Positions 1 through 6,390 are shown, counted from the first letter of the stretch. The stretch is DNA of 6,923 bases from Lawsonibacter sp. (GCA_022798155.1 JAAWLY010000115.1:1-6923); one strand, 5' to 3'. Made by a program: numbers and translations. Notes: generated by a model from the letters alone, not told the origin.

Positions 1-98
1 TGGTAGACATCTGGTAGACGCGCTGAAAAACGAAACCGCCGCCAACCCCTGGGGCGCAGGGGTTTGACGGCGATTTTGGTAGACTTTTGGTAGACGCG
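1..98. repeat. Two copies of a 22-bp repeat built from paired TGGTAGAC boxes
   Basis: TGGTAGAC occurs four times, at 1-8, 12-19, 77-84 and 88-95. Within each pair the boxes start 11 bp apart, about one helical turn, and both pairs end in TGGTAGACGCG. The 22-bp copies (1-22 and 77-98) differ only in the 3-nt spacer (ATC versus TTT), at two of its three positions, and lie 76 bp apart with a hairpin between them. Tandem boxes at helical-turn spacing resemble the arm-type binding sites of tyrosine integrases (lambda P' arm, Tn916 DR2). That reading is inference: no integrase or att core is visible, and the left copy touches the window edge, so more copies may exist outside. Confidence 0.7.
37..77. 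terminator. Hairpin with flanking A and T runs, possible bidirectional terminator
   Basis: The arms 37-51 and 57-72 pair through a CCCCTG/CAGGGG core and a CGCCG/CGGCG base, with one C-A mismatch (42/67), one bulged T (65) and a 5-nt loop. ATTTT follows on the plus strand. On the minus strand the hairpin is followed by a T-rich stretch, the complement of GAAAAACGAAA at 25-35. It probably ends an upstream gene located off the window, and it insulates the regulator promoter that begins about 80 bp later. An open frame at 2-67 stops inside the stem and could be the tail of that gene, but this cannot be decided here. Confidence 0.55.
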
Positions 99-141
99 GA
101 TACTTGCGACGGACAGCCAAATTAAAATATCCTCAAGAAAA

Positions 142-208
142 ATGTAAAGTTCCCTTGACATAAGATGTAAAGTGTGCTATACTCCAAATAGTAAAGTCAC
201 CTTTACAT
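142..208. promoter_or_regulatory. GTAAAG half-site array, candidate operator
   Basis: GTAAAG occurs at 144-149, 167-172 and 191-196 on the plus strand and at 201-206 in reverse orientation. The first two are within the longer identical word ATGTAAAGT (142-150 and 165-173). The three direct copies start 23 and 24 bp apart, and the last two form an inverted repeat with a TCAC centre (191-206). One copy lies upstream of the -35 box, one in the promoter spacer and two at or just after the expected transcription start, an arrangement suited to repression. Binding by the XRE protein encoded just downstream is inferred. Confidence 0.65.
155..183 (+). promoter_or_regulatory. Near-consensus promoter of the regulator/membrane operon
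   Basis: A perfect -35 box TTGACA (155-160) is separated by exactly 17 bp from a -10 box TATACT (178-183, one mismatch to TATAAT). Transcription would start around 190, leaving a short leader before the ribosome binding site at 216-221. With such a strong core, expression is likely to be set by repression, which fits the GTAAAG repeats that overlap it and the repressor-like first gene. Confidence 0.88.
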
Positions 209-228
209 TTTTTAGAGGAGGTAGCCCG

Positions 229-432
229 GTGACCAATCGAATCGCGGAACTGCGCAAGGCTAGAAAAATCTCCCAGGCGGAGCTGGCTGACCAGGTGGAC
301 GTCACCCGGCAAACCATCATCTCCCTGGAGAGCGGCCGGTATAACGCCTCCCTGCTGCTGGCCCACAAAATAGCGAAATATTTCGGGCTGACCATTGAGG
401 AAGTATTCTTGTTTGAGGAGGAAGAGACATGA
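229..432 (+). CDS. Small XRE-family helix-turn-helix transcriptional regulator
   Basis: The 67-aa product is almost entirely a Cro/C1-type DNA-binding domain. Residues 1-13 form the first helix, SQAELADQVDV (15-25) the positioning helix and TRQTIISLESGR (26-37) the turn and recognition helix; helices through IAKYFGLTIEEVF follow, then an acidic tail. There is no ligand or oligomerisation domain, as is normal for these minimal repressors. The start is GTG 229, placed 7 nt after AGGAGG (216-221). A longer in-frame reading from 172 would begin inside the promoter and is not credible. The stop overlaps the next gene as ATGA, so regulator and membrane protein are translationally coupled. Likely role: autoregulation of this operon through the GTAAAG sites. 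The family assignment is firm; target and signal are inferred or unknown. Confidence 0.93.
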   Translation: MTNRIAELRKARKISQAELADQVDVTRQTIISLESGRYNASLLLAHKIAKYFGLTIEEVFLFEEEET

Positions 433-869
433 AGCAGAGAAGAGGAAAACCGTCAAGATTGCAATGGGTCATGTCCTTAGCCCTGATACTGGCCGGACTG
501 TTTTTCGCCCTGCCCGTCTTTCCGGAGGAAATCCGGGACAATTTACCCCATCTCCTGGTGATCCCCGGCTTTGTTGTCCTGCTGTTTTTGTGGCGGCAGA
601 AGGAGAAATACGACGACCTGCCCCTGGAGGAGCAGCGGAAGCTGGACCTGGAGGACCAGGACGAGCGGAACCAGATGATCTATGAAAAGGCCGCCTGGCG
701 CTGCTGGCAGGGAGAAACGGTGCTGCTGATTTCCAGCGCTATCTTATTGATTCCCCTGAAAAATCTCTGGCAGCTGAACTACAAAGTTTTTAATCTGATT
801 CTCTTCTTATTCTGGGGCAGAATTTTGATTTTTGAAGGGGTCCGGTGGTGGATGAACCGGAAATACTGA
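429..869 (+). CDS. Four-helix membrane protein with DERN loop, unknown function (1 of 3)
   Basis: The 146-aa protein has a basic N-terminus, hydrophobic segments at about 12-31, 40-55, 96-110 and 119-138, and a highly charged loop (56-93) between helices 2 and 3. The loop contains DERNQMIYEKAA (78-89). Nine of these twelve residues match the same position in the next gene's product. The positive-inside rule places both termini and the loop in the cytoplasm. Start ATG 429 lies 7 nt after GAGGAGG (415-421) and overlaps the regulator's stop as ATGA. The pattern recalls small DUF2178-like membrane proteins often found beside minimal XRE regulators, but I cannot confirm a Pfam family. A sensor, an anti-repressor or an envelope-protection role is possible; none is shown by the sequence. 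Confidence 0.85.
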   Translation: MKQRRGKPSRLQWVMSLALILAGLFFALPVFPEEIRDNLPHLLVIPGFVVLLFLWRQKEKYDDLPLEEQRKLDLEDQDERNQMIYEKAAWRCWQGETVLLISSAILLIPLKNLWQLNYKVFNLILFLFWGRILIFEGVRWWMNRKY

Positions 870-888
870 CGATTGTGAGGTTTTTGCA

Positions 889-1305
889 GTGAAAGACTTT
901 TTGAAAAAAATATCCCCCTATGTGATGTTCGTATCATCCTGGGTTCTGATTCTCGCCGCCGTTTTGCTGGGAGAGCGGGCTCCGGAACCAGCCATTCTGA
1001 CCCTGTATACCCTGGGCGGCATCCTGCTGGGCTTTGGGGCGGTGGGGATTGCCCTGAGCCGCATCCGGATGTCCCCGGAGCAGCAAAAAGAGTATGAGCG
1101 GGGCGAACACGACGAGCGCAACGTGGCCATCCGGGAGAAGGCGGCCATGTCCTCCTGGTACTGGACGCTGTATATGCTGTGGGCGCTGTTCATGGTCATC
1201 CAGATTTTCGTGGGCGGCTTCTGGGGTGCGGCCATCTCTGTGGTGATTGTACTTCACTGCACTTTCTACATGATTAACATTCACCGCTGGAATAAAAAGA
1301 TGTGA
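889..1305 (+). CDS. Four-helix membrane protein with DERN loop, unknown function (2 of 3)
   Basis: The 138-aa protein has predicted helices near 10-28, 37-57, 90-108 and 111-130 and a charged cytoplasmic loop (58-88). The loop carries DERNVAIREKAA (75-86), the closest match to the preceding protein. The start is GTG 889 with a modest ribosome binding site (GTGAGG, 875-880), 19 nt after the upstream stop. No catalytic, metal-binding or transporter motif is evident. Similar size, topology and motif position suggest that genes 1 and 2 of the trio descend from a duplication, although identity outside the motif is low. They could form a hetero-oligomer in the membrane (inference). Confidence 0.85.
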   Translation: MKDFLKKISPYVMFVSSWVLILAAVLLGERAPEPAILTLYTLGGILLGFGAVGIALSRIRMSPEQQKEYERGEHDERNVAIREKAAMSSWYWTLYMLWALFMVIQIFVGGFWGAAISVVIVLHCTFYMINIHRWNKKM

Positions 1306-1318
1306 GGAGGCTCTTGTT

Positions 1319-1783
1319 ATGCTGATACAAAAACTGTTAACCGGTGGCGGGGACTATGAAAGGTCTTTGCTCCAGCGCCGTTGGGCCGCGATTGGTCTGC
1401 TGGTGATTGGACTGGTGTGCTTTGCCTGCTATTTCCTGCTGGTGCCGGACAGCGATTTGCCCGAGTACGCGCAAGGCTTCTACCTGGGCATGGCCTCCGG
1501 CATCACCGCCGGGGCGCTGGTACTGCTGATCCGCACGCAGTATCTGCTTACCCATCCCCAGGCCCGGCGGAAAGCGAAGATCAAGGAGACGGATGAGCGG
1601 GAAATGCAGATTGCCCGCACCTCAGCTCAAATCGCCGGAGGACTTACAGTTTTTGCCGCGGCGGTGGGCAGCATCATTGTCCTTCCCCTGAACCGGACGG
1701 CCTGCTTCACGCTGACCTGTGTAATCGCGTTCTATATCCTCTGCGCCCTGCTGTCCAGCCTATGGCTGTCCAAAAAGCTGTGA
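1319..1783 (+). CDS. Four-helix membrane protein with DERE loop, unknown function (3 of 3)
   Basis: The 154-aa protein has predicted helices near 22-42, 52-71, 105-122 and 127-149. Its basic loop (72-104) holds DEREMQIARTSA (92-103), a divergent version of the motif in the two preceding proteins: D, E, R, the I at position 7 and the final A are kept. A longer amphipathic N-terminus (1-21) precedes helix 1. Start ATG 1319 follows an excellent GAGGAGG (1304-1310) after an 8-nt spacer and lies 13 nt past the previous stop; this SD overlaps that stop codon. The 3' end overlaps the start of the pseudouridine synthase gene, so the trio and that gene are probably one transcript. Function is unknown. 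Confidence 0.85.
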   Translation: MLIQKLLTGGGDYERSLLQRRWAAIGLLVIGLVCFACYFLLVPDSDLPEYAQGFYLGMASGITAGALVLLIRTQYLLTHPQARRKAKIKETDEREMQIARTSAQIAGGLTVFAAAVGSIIVLPLNRTACFTLTCVIAFYILCALLSSLWLSKKL

Positions 1784-2670
1784 GCCGGCGGCTGGAGCTG
1801 ACGGTTACCCCGGATTTGGCGGGAATCAAAGTAGATACCCTGCTCCGCAAGCGGCTGGGCCTTTCCGGGACGGTAGTAAAGCGGATTAAATGGCTGGAGG
1901 ACGGCATTCTGGTGGACGGCCTCCGGGTCCACACTGACTTCCGTCCGGCGGCGGGGCAGGTGCTGTCCGCCCGGCTGTCCGATCCGGAACGGAACAGCGG
2001 TATCATCCCCGCACCGGGACCGCTGGATATCGTCTATGAGGATGAGGACCTGGTTGTCTTGAACAAGGCCCCCAAGGTGTCCGTCCACCCGGGGCCGGGT
2101 CACTACGACGATACCCTGGGTAATTTCCTGGTGGATCATTATGAAAAAACCGGGCAGGAGGCGGATTTCCACCCGGTCCACCGGCTGGACCGGGGGACCA
2201 GCGGACTGCTGGTCGCCGCCAAGCACCCCCACGCTCAGGAGGTGCTGAAAAAGCAGCTCCACACGGAGGAGTTCCACCGGGTCTATCTGGCGGTGTGCGA
2301 GGGAGTGCCCGAACCGTCTGCCGGGGTAATTGACGCCCCGCTGGGGCCAAGGCCCGGCTCCCTCATGGAGCAGATGGTCCGGCCCGACGGCAAGCCCGCC
2401 CGCACCAAATACGGCGTGCTGCGCCGCTGGGGAAACCGGGCGTTGGTCAGCCTGGAGCTGGAGACGGGCCGCACCCACCAGATCCGGGTCCACATGGCCC
2501 ATATTGGCTGCCCGCTGGTGGGAGACTTCCTCTATGGAACCGAAAATCAGGAGCTGATTGGCCGCCCAGCCCTCCATTCGGGGTACCTCTCCTTCCTCCA
2601 TCCCATTACGAGGGAAAAGCTGCGATTCTCTGTCCCCCTGCCGGAGGATATGGTCCGGCTGAAACTGTAA
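1762..2670 (+). CDS. RluA-family RNA pseudouridine synthase
   Basis: The protein (up to 302 aa) should isomerise uridine to pseudouridine in rRNA or tRNA in the cytoplasm. It has an S4-like RNA-binding domain (about 22-70), the start of the catalytic fold at YEDEDLVVLNK (92-102), and the active-site motif HRLDRGTSGLL (140-150) with catalytic Asp143. The C-terminal signature ETGRTHQIRVHMAH is followed by GDFLYG. Length and domain order are normal for RluA/RluD-type enzymes. The exact substrate position cannot be read from sequence. The start is uncertain: ATG 1762 gives a 22-nt overlap with the upstream membrane gene, GTG 1780 a 4-nt GTGA overlap that fits the usual family N-terminus better; neither has a clear ribosome binding site, which suggests translational coupling. 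No terminator is seen before the next gene. Confidence 0.95.
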   Translation: MAVQKAVSRRLELTVTPDLAGIKVDTLLRKRLGLSGTVVKRIKWLEDGILVDGLRVHTDFRPAAGQVLSARLSDPERNSGIIPAPGPLDIVYEDEDLVVLNKAPKVSVHPGPGHYDDTLGNFLVDHYEKTGQEADFHPVHRLDRGTSGLLVAAKHPHAQEVLKKQLHTEEFHRVYLAVCEGVPEPSAGVIDAPLGPRPGSLMEQMVRPDGKPARTKYGVLRRWGNRALVSLELETGRTHQIRVHMAHIGCPLVGDFLYGTENQELIGRPALHSGYLSFLHPITREKLRFSVPLPEDMVRLKL

Positions 2671-2688
2671 AATCTGACAAAAAAGCTC

Positions 2689-2717
2689 TGGTAATCTTGT
2701 CCTCTCTGTGGTACAAT
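2689..2717 (+). promoter_or_regulatory. Likely extended -10 promoter of the phosphoglucomutase gene
   Basis: TGGTACAAT at 2709-2717 is an extended -10 element (TG at 2709-2710, box TACAAT 2712-2717, one mismatch to TATAAT). The hexamer 17 bp upstream (TGGTAA, 2689-2694) matches only three of six -35 positions, as is common for extended -10 promoters. It sits 40 bp before the start codon in the 86-bp gap after the pseudouridine synthase gene. Because no terminator precedes it, read-through from the upstream operon could also contribute. Confidence 0.5.
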
Positions 2718-2756
2718 GGTAAATGTAAAATTTTAGCCGCAGGAGGTAATGTTATT

Positions 2757-4484
2757 ATGTCCTATCGTGATACGTATGAGGCCTGGCTGGCCAGTCCCGC
2801 CCTGTCCGCCGAGGAGAAGGCTGAGCTGGAGGCCATCAAGAGCGACGAGAAGGAAATCGAGTCCCGGTTCTTCTCCCAGCTGGAGTTCGGCACCGCCGGA
2901 CTGCGCGGCACCATGGGCGCCGGTACCTACCGGATGAACGTCCATGTTATCCGCCACGCCACCCAGGCCTTTGCCGAGGTCATTTTGGCCGAAGGTCCCG
3001 AGGCGGCGGCCCGGGGTGTGGCCATCTGCTTCGACTGCCGGAATAACTCCGACGTCTTTGCCCGGGAGGCCGCCTGCGTCATGGCGGGCAACGGCATTCC
3101 TGTGCGCCTGTTTGAATCCCTGCGCCCCACCCCCGAGCTGTCTTTCGCCATCCGGGAATACGGCTGCATCGCCGGCATCAATGTCACCGCCAGCCACAAC
3201 CCCAAGGAGTATAACGGCTACAAGGTCTACTGGGAGGACGGCGCTCAGCTGCCCCCCAAGCACGCCGACGAGGTGGCCAAAAAGATGCAGGAGCTGGACG
3301 TCTTTGCCTGTGTGAAGAAGGCGGACTATGAGCAGGCCGTGGCCGAGGGCAAGATCGTCATTATGGGTCAGGAGACCGACGAGAAGTTCCTGGCCAACGT
3401 GATGGCGCAGGTCAACGACAAGGCGGCGGTGGAGAAGGTGGCCGACACCTTCAAGATGGTATACACCCCCTTCCACGGCACAGGCCACAAGCTGATCCCA
3501 GAAGCCTTGAAGCGGCTGGGTATGAAGCATGTCATCTGCGTTCCCGAGCAGATGGTCATTGACGGCAACTTCCCCACAGTGGTCTCCCCTAACCCGGAGA
3601 ACCCCGAGGGCTTCTATCTGGCGGTGGAAATCGCCAAGAAGGAGGGGGCCGACTTCATCCTGGGCTCCGACCCTGACGCCGACCGTGTGGGCATCATGGT
3701 ACACACCGGCAGCGGCGAGTTCAAGGTGCTCACTGGCAACCAGACCGGCGTGCTGCTGCTGGACTACCTCATTGGCGCCATGAAGCGTACCGGCAAGCTG
3801 CCCGCCAACCCGGTGGCTCTGAAGACCATCGTCACCACCGAGATGGCTCGGAAGGTGGCCGAGGTCAACGGCCTGAAGTGCTTCGACACCTTCACCGGCT
3901 TCAAGTTCCTGGCCCAGAAGAAGGACCAGCTGGAGAGCGACCAAGAGGGGAACGTGATCATGTCCTATGAGGAGAGCTACGGCTATATGCTGGGCTCCTT
4001 CGTCCGGGACAAGGATGCCGTCACCGCCGCCGTGGCCCTGACCGAGATGGCCGCGTGGTACGCCGGACAGGGCATGACCCTCTACGACGCCCTGCTGGCC
4101 CTGTATGAGAAGTACGGCTTCTACGGCGAGCGGACCCTGAACCTGGTCATGCCCGGCCTGGACGGCCTGAAGAAAATGGCCGAACTGATGGCCAGCCTGC
4201 GGGAGAAGCCCCCGGTGGAGATTGCCGGCGTGGCCGTCAAGGAGCAGAAGGACTACAAGGACGGCAGCGTGGTCTGCGTGGAGTGCGGCAGCAAGTCCCA
4301 GATGGAGCTGTCCGGCTCCAACGTGCTGCGCTACGAGATGGCTGACGGCACCAGCCTGATCGTCCGTCCCTCCGGCACCGAGCCCAAGGTGAAGGTCTAC
4401 ATCCTGGCCAACGGCTCCACCAAGGAGGAGTGCGACGCCAAGGTGACTAAGTACGCCGCCTGGGCGGAGAGCCTGAAAGGTTAA
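2757..4484 (+). CDS. pgcA: Phosphoglucomutase/phosphomannomutase (alpha-phosphohexomutase)
   Basis: The 575-aa enzyme should interconvert glucose-1-phosphate and glucose-6-phosphate (possibly also mannose phosphates) in the cytoplasm, feeding UDP-glucose, glycolipid and polysaccharide synthesis. All four signature sites are intact: phosphoserine loop TASHNPKEYNGYKVY with catalytic Ser146, metal site DPDADR (305-310), sugar-binding EESYGY (405-410) and phosphate-binding RPSGTEPKVKVY (537-548). The N-terminal FGTAGLRG (44-51) is also typical. Length and order match the B. subtilis PgcA type rather than the shorter GlmM or ManB enzymes. The start is ATG 2757, 10 nt after AGGAGG (2741-2746); an upstream in-frame codon at 2697 lies before the promoter -10 box and has no support. 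The gene is convergent with the phosphate transporter. Family is certain; sugar preference and symbol are inferred. Confidence 0.95.
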   Translation: MSYRDTYEAWLASPALSAEEKAELEAIKSDEKEIESRFFSQLEFGTAGLRGTMGAGTYRMNVHVIRHATQAFAEVILAEGPEAAARGVAICFDCRNNSDVFAREAACVMAGNGIPVRLFESLRPTPELSFAIREYGCIAGINVTASHNPKEYNGYKVYWEDGAQLPPKHADEVAKKMQELDVFACVKKADYEQAVAEGKIVIMGQETDEKFLANVMAQVNDKAAVEKVADTFKMVYTPFHGTGHKLIPEALKRLGMKHVICVPEQMVIDGNFPTVVSPNPENPEGFYLAVEIAKKEGADFILGSDPDADRVGIMVHTGSGEFKVLTGNQTGVLLLDYLIGAMKRTGKLPANPVALKTIVTTEMARKVAEVNGLKCFDTFTGFKFLAQKKDQLESDQEGNVIMSYEESYGYMLGSFVRDKDAVTAAVALTEMAAWYAGQGMTLYDALLALYEKYGFYGERTLNLVMPGLDGLKKMAELMASLREKPPVEIAGVAVKEQKDYKDGSVVCVECGSKSQMELSGSNVLRYEMADGTSLIVRPSGTEPKVKVYILANGSTKEECDAKVTKYAAWAESLKG

Positions 4485-4493
4485 TATAAAAAC

Positions 4494-4521
4494 GGGCCGC
4501 TTCCAACTCTGGAAGCGGCCC
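4494..4521 (-). terminator. 12-bp perfect hairpin, second terminator of the minus-strand gene
   Basis: GGGCCGCTTCCA (4494-4505) pairs without mismatch with 4510-4521 around a 4-nt ACTC loop. On the minus strand the stem is followed, after one G-C pair, by five T (complement of 4488-4492), giving a canonical intrinsic terminator. On the plus strand it is followed by TGAAAAAA, not a T run, so by itself it should not stop the phosphoglucomutase transcript. Confidence 0.8.
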
Positions 4522-4529
4522 TGAAAAAA

Positions 4530-4566
4530 GGGGCACCCGCATCTGCGGGCGCCCCCTCCTGTTTTT
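4530..4566. terminator. Bidirectional terminator hairpin between convergent genes
   Basis: GGGGC-A-CCCGC (4530-4540) pairs with GCGGG-C-GCCCC (4545-4555): 10 bp with one A-C mismatch and an ATCT loop. On the minus strand the stem is followed directly by six T (complement of 4524-4529), so it is the first and best terminator of the phosphate transporter gene. On the plus strand GTTTTT (4561-4566) follows after five nt, serving as the phosphoglucomutase terminator. The transporter's stop codon is at 4565-4567, so that T run overlaps its end. Confidence 0.85.
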
Positions 4567-6220
4567 ATGACAGCGAAGTGTGTGCCTTGGCCAGCTCCTG
4601 GGCAATGTTAAGCACATGGTCGCCGATCCGCTCAAAGTCGGTGAGCAGCTCAGAGTACAGGATACAGGCCTCGTCCGAACAGGTCCCGTTCCGCATACGG
4701 ATCAGCTGTTCCCGCTGGAAGCTGGTGGTCATGTCGTCAATCCGCTGTTCCATCTGGGCTACCTGGGCCAGCCACTCATGCTGCCCGCCCTCGCTGGACA
4801 GCAGGGCGGATACCGCCCGGATGGAGATATCCCGCATTTGCCGGATCTCCGCCTGGGCATATTCAGAGAAGGAGATGTCCTCCTCCGCCAGCATTTTGGT
4901 GTAGCCGGCCAGGTTGTCGGCGTGGTCGCCGATACGCTCGATGTTGCCGGAGATGGAAAAGAGGCAGCTGACAATTTTAGAGCCCCGCTCGTTGGTTTCA
5001 ATGGCGATCAGGTGGGAGATGTACCGGGAAATTTCCTTGTTTAAAAAATCAATATACTGCTCCCGCTGGTCCACCCGGTCCAGGGGGCCGGTGTCCTTAT
5101 TCAGGACGGCCTTAAAGCTGGCGTCTACATTTTGCCGGGCCATTTCCAGCATCCGGTGCAGCTCGTTGCGCAGCTGGTCCACCACAATGGCGGACACACC
5201 CAGGCCGCCCTCCTTGCCCAGCGCGTTGACCGGGGTCAGGTAGGCCAGACGCATCCCCCCCTGCTCGCTGTCCCGTTCCTCCTCGCCGGTGTCGGGCAGG
5301 ATACGGGTGGCCAGCTTGGACAGAAAGTTGCCGAAGGGGAGGAGCAAAAGGGTGGTGGCCAGGTTGAAGATGACGTGCATTACGGCGATCTGAGCCATGG
5401 GGCCGGGCACCGAAGCTTCGATCAGCTCCGTCAGGGGGAAGACCATCACCACCACCGTGAAAATCGCCGTGCCGATGACGTTGAAGAGGATGTGTACGCA
5501 GGTGGCCCGCTTGGCGTCCCGACTGACGCCGAAAGAGGCCATAACGGCGGTGATACAAGTGCCGATGTTCTGGCCGAACAGGATGTAGACCGACGGGCCG
5601 AATTCCACCGCGCCGGCCGCCGCCAGGGTCTGCAAGATGCCCACAGAGGCGGCGGAGGACTGGATCAGGGCAGTGAACACCGTACCGAACAGGATACCCA
5701 GGATGGGATTGGACAAGGTGGCCATCAGGTTGACAAAGGCGGGGACCTCCCGCAGGGGCTCCATAGAGGCGCTCATCATGTCCATACCGATAAACAGGAT
5801 GGCCAGGCCGGCCAGCAGCTGGCCGATGTGCTGGAGGTCGGCTTTTTTCAAAAACACCATCATGAACACGCCGATGAAGGCGACAATGGGAGCCAGCGCC
5901 CCCACATCCAGGGCGATGAGCAGGCCGGTGGTGGTCTTGCCCACGTTGGCCCCCATAATCAGCCAGACCGCCTGGTTCAGGCTCATCATCCCGGCGTTGA
6001 CAAAGCCTACCACCATAACGGTGGTGGCCGAGGAGGACTGGACGGCGGTGGTAATCAGCGCGCCCACCAGGATGCCCATAAAACGGTTTGAGGTGAGCCG
6101 CTCCAAAAAAGACTTCATCCGGTTACCGGCCGCGGCCTCCAGGCCGGAGCTCATCATCTGCATCCCGTGAAGGAACAGCGCCAAGCCGCCAAAAACGCCT
6201 AATAACTCTATTAAATCCAT
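4565..6220 (-). CDS. Na+/phosphate cotransporter (NptA/PNaS type) with PhoU-like C-terminus
   Basis: The 551-aa membrane protein should import phosphate with sodium. The N-terminal part (about 1-308) has two repeats of the family's transport unit: QSSSATT (61-67) with GANVGKTTTG (90-99), and QSSAASVG (187-194) with GQNIGTCITA (216-225), within many hydrophobic helices. A cytoplasmic PhoU-like helical domain (about 345-545) carries two metal-site motifs, NIERIGDHADNLA (426-438) and DFERIGDHVLNIA (528-540). Length is normal for the bacterial family. The start is ATG at 6220, preceded by GAGAGGGG; the longer frame to 6319 would start in the -35 box. The first GxNxG motif continues with Lys94 where I would expect Thr. 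No pst or phoU genes are nearby, so it seems to act alone; phosphate control is possible but no Pho box was recognised. Confidence 0.93.
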   Translation of the reverse strand: MDLIELLGVFGGLALFLHGMQMMSSGLEAAAGNRMKSFLERLTSNRFMGILVGALITTAVQSSSATTVMVVGFVNAGMMSLNQAVWLIMGANVGKTTTGLLIALDVGALAPIVAFIGVFMMVFLKKADLQHIGQLLAGLAILFIGMDMMSASMEPLREVPAFVNLMATLSNPILGILFGTVFTALIQSSAASVGILQTLAAAGAVEFGPSVYILFGQNIGTCITAVMASFGVSRDAKRATCVHILFNVIGTAIFTVVVMVFPLTELIEASVPGPMAQIAVMHVIFNLATTLLLLPFGNFLSKLATRILPDTGEEERDSEQGGMRLAYLTPVNALGKEGGLGVSAIVVDQLRNELHRMLEMARQNVDASFKAVLNKDTGPLDRVDQREQYIDFLNKEISRYISHLIAIETNERGSKIVSCLFSISGNIERIGDHADNLAGYTKMLAEEDISFSEYAQAEIRQMRDISIRAVSALLSSEGGQHEWLAQVAQMEQRIDDMTTSFQREQLIRMRNGTCSDEACILYSELLTDFERIGDHVLNIAQELAKAHTSLS

Positions 6221-6290
6221 CGTCTGCCCCTCTCTGTATCTGCCCGCTTCTGCATTTTTTAGACCGTTATCCCGAAATTTTCCCATTTTT

Positions 6291-6319
6291 ATTATAATTA
6301 TATAGTTGGGGTTCGTCAA
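6291..6319 (-). promoter_or_regulatory. Consensus promoter of the phosphate transporter gene
   Basis: Read on the minus strand, TTGACG (6319-6314) and TATAAT (6296-6291) are separated by 17 bp: five of six and six of six consensus matches with ideal spacing. Transcription would begin near 6284, giving a leader of about 64 nt before the ATG at 6220. This promoter position also rules out the upstream in-frame ATG at 6319. Confidence 0.88.
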
Positions 6320-6390
6320 GCGCTAAATAGAAAAGCGGCGGCGGTCCCTGCGGAGGATCGACGTTGAAAAACAGGCGCACTGTCCCCTCA

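Noticed and set aside
2..67. Open frame ending in TGA at 65-67 as the C-terminus of an upstream gene
   Set aside because: Only 21 codons are visible, it runs through the repeat and hairpin, and another frame stops at 4-6; the reading frame of any upstream gene cannot be chosen from this window.
172..228. N-terminal extension of the XRE regulator from GTG 172
   Set aside because: It would start inside the promoter, upstream of the -10 box, and lacks a ribosome binding site; GTG 229 has AGGAGG at ideal spacing and gives the normal family N-terminus.
2723..2731. ATGTAAAAT after the phosphoglucomutase promoter as another regulator half-site
   Set aside because: A single copy with a mismatch in the key G, no partner site nearby; likely chance in an AT-rich leader.
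2697..2756. 20-residue N-terminal extension of the phosphoglucomutase
   Set aside because: It would begin upstream of the extended -10 element and lacks a Shine-Dalgarno sequence; ATG 2757 is well placed behind AGGAGG.
2733..3944. Long minus-strand open frame (403 codons) opposite the phosphoglucomutase gene
   Set aside because: It is a shadow of GC-rich codon use in the real gene; composition is His/Gly/Leu-rich with no recognisable domain and the sense strand carries all catalytic motifs.
5132..6091. Plus-strand open frame (319 codons) opposite the phosphate transporter
   Set aside because: His/Gln/Gly-rich low-complexity translation without start signals, antisense to a clearly conserved transporter.
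6221..6319. 33-residue N-terminal extension of the phosphate transporter
   Set aside because: The codon at 6319 lies in the -35 box of the gene's own promoter, and the extension is hydrophilic and atypical for the family.
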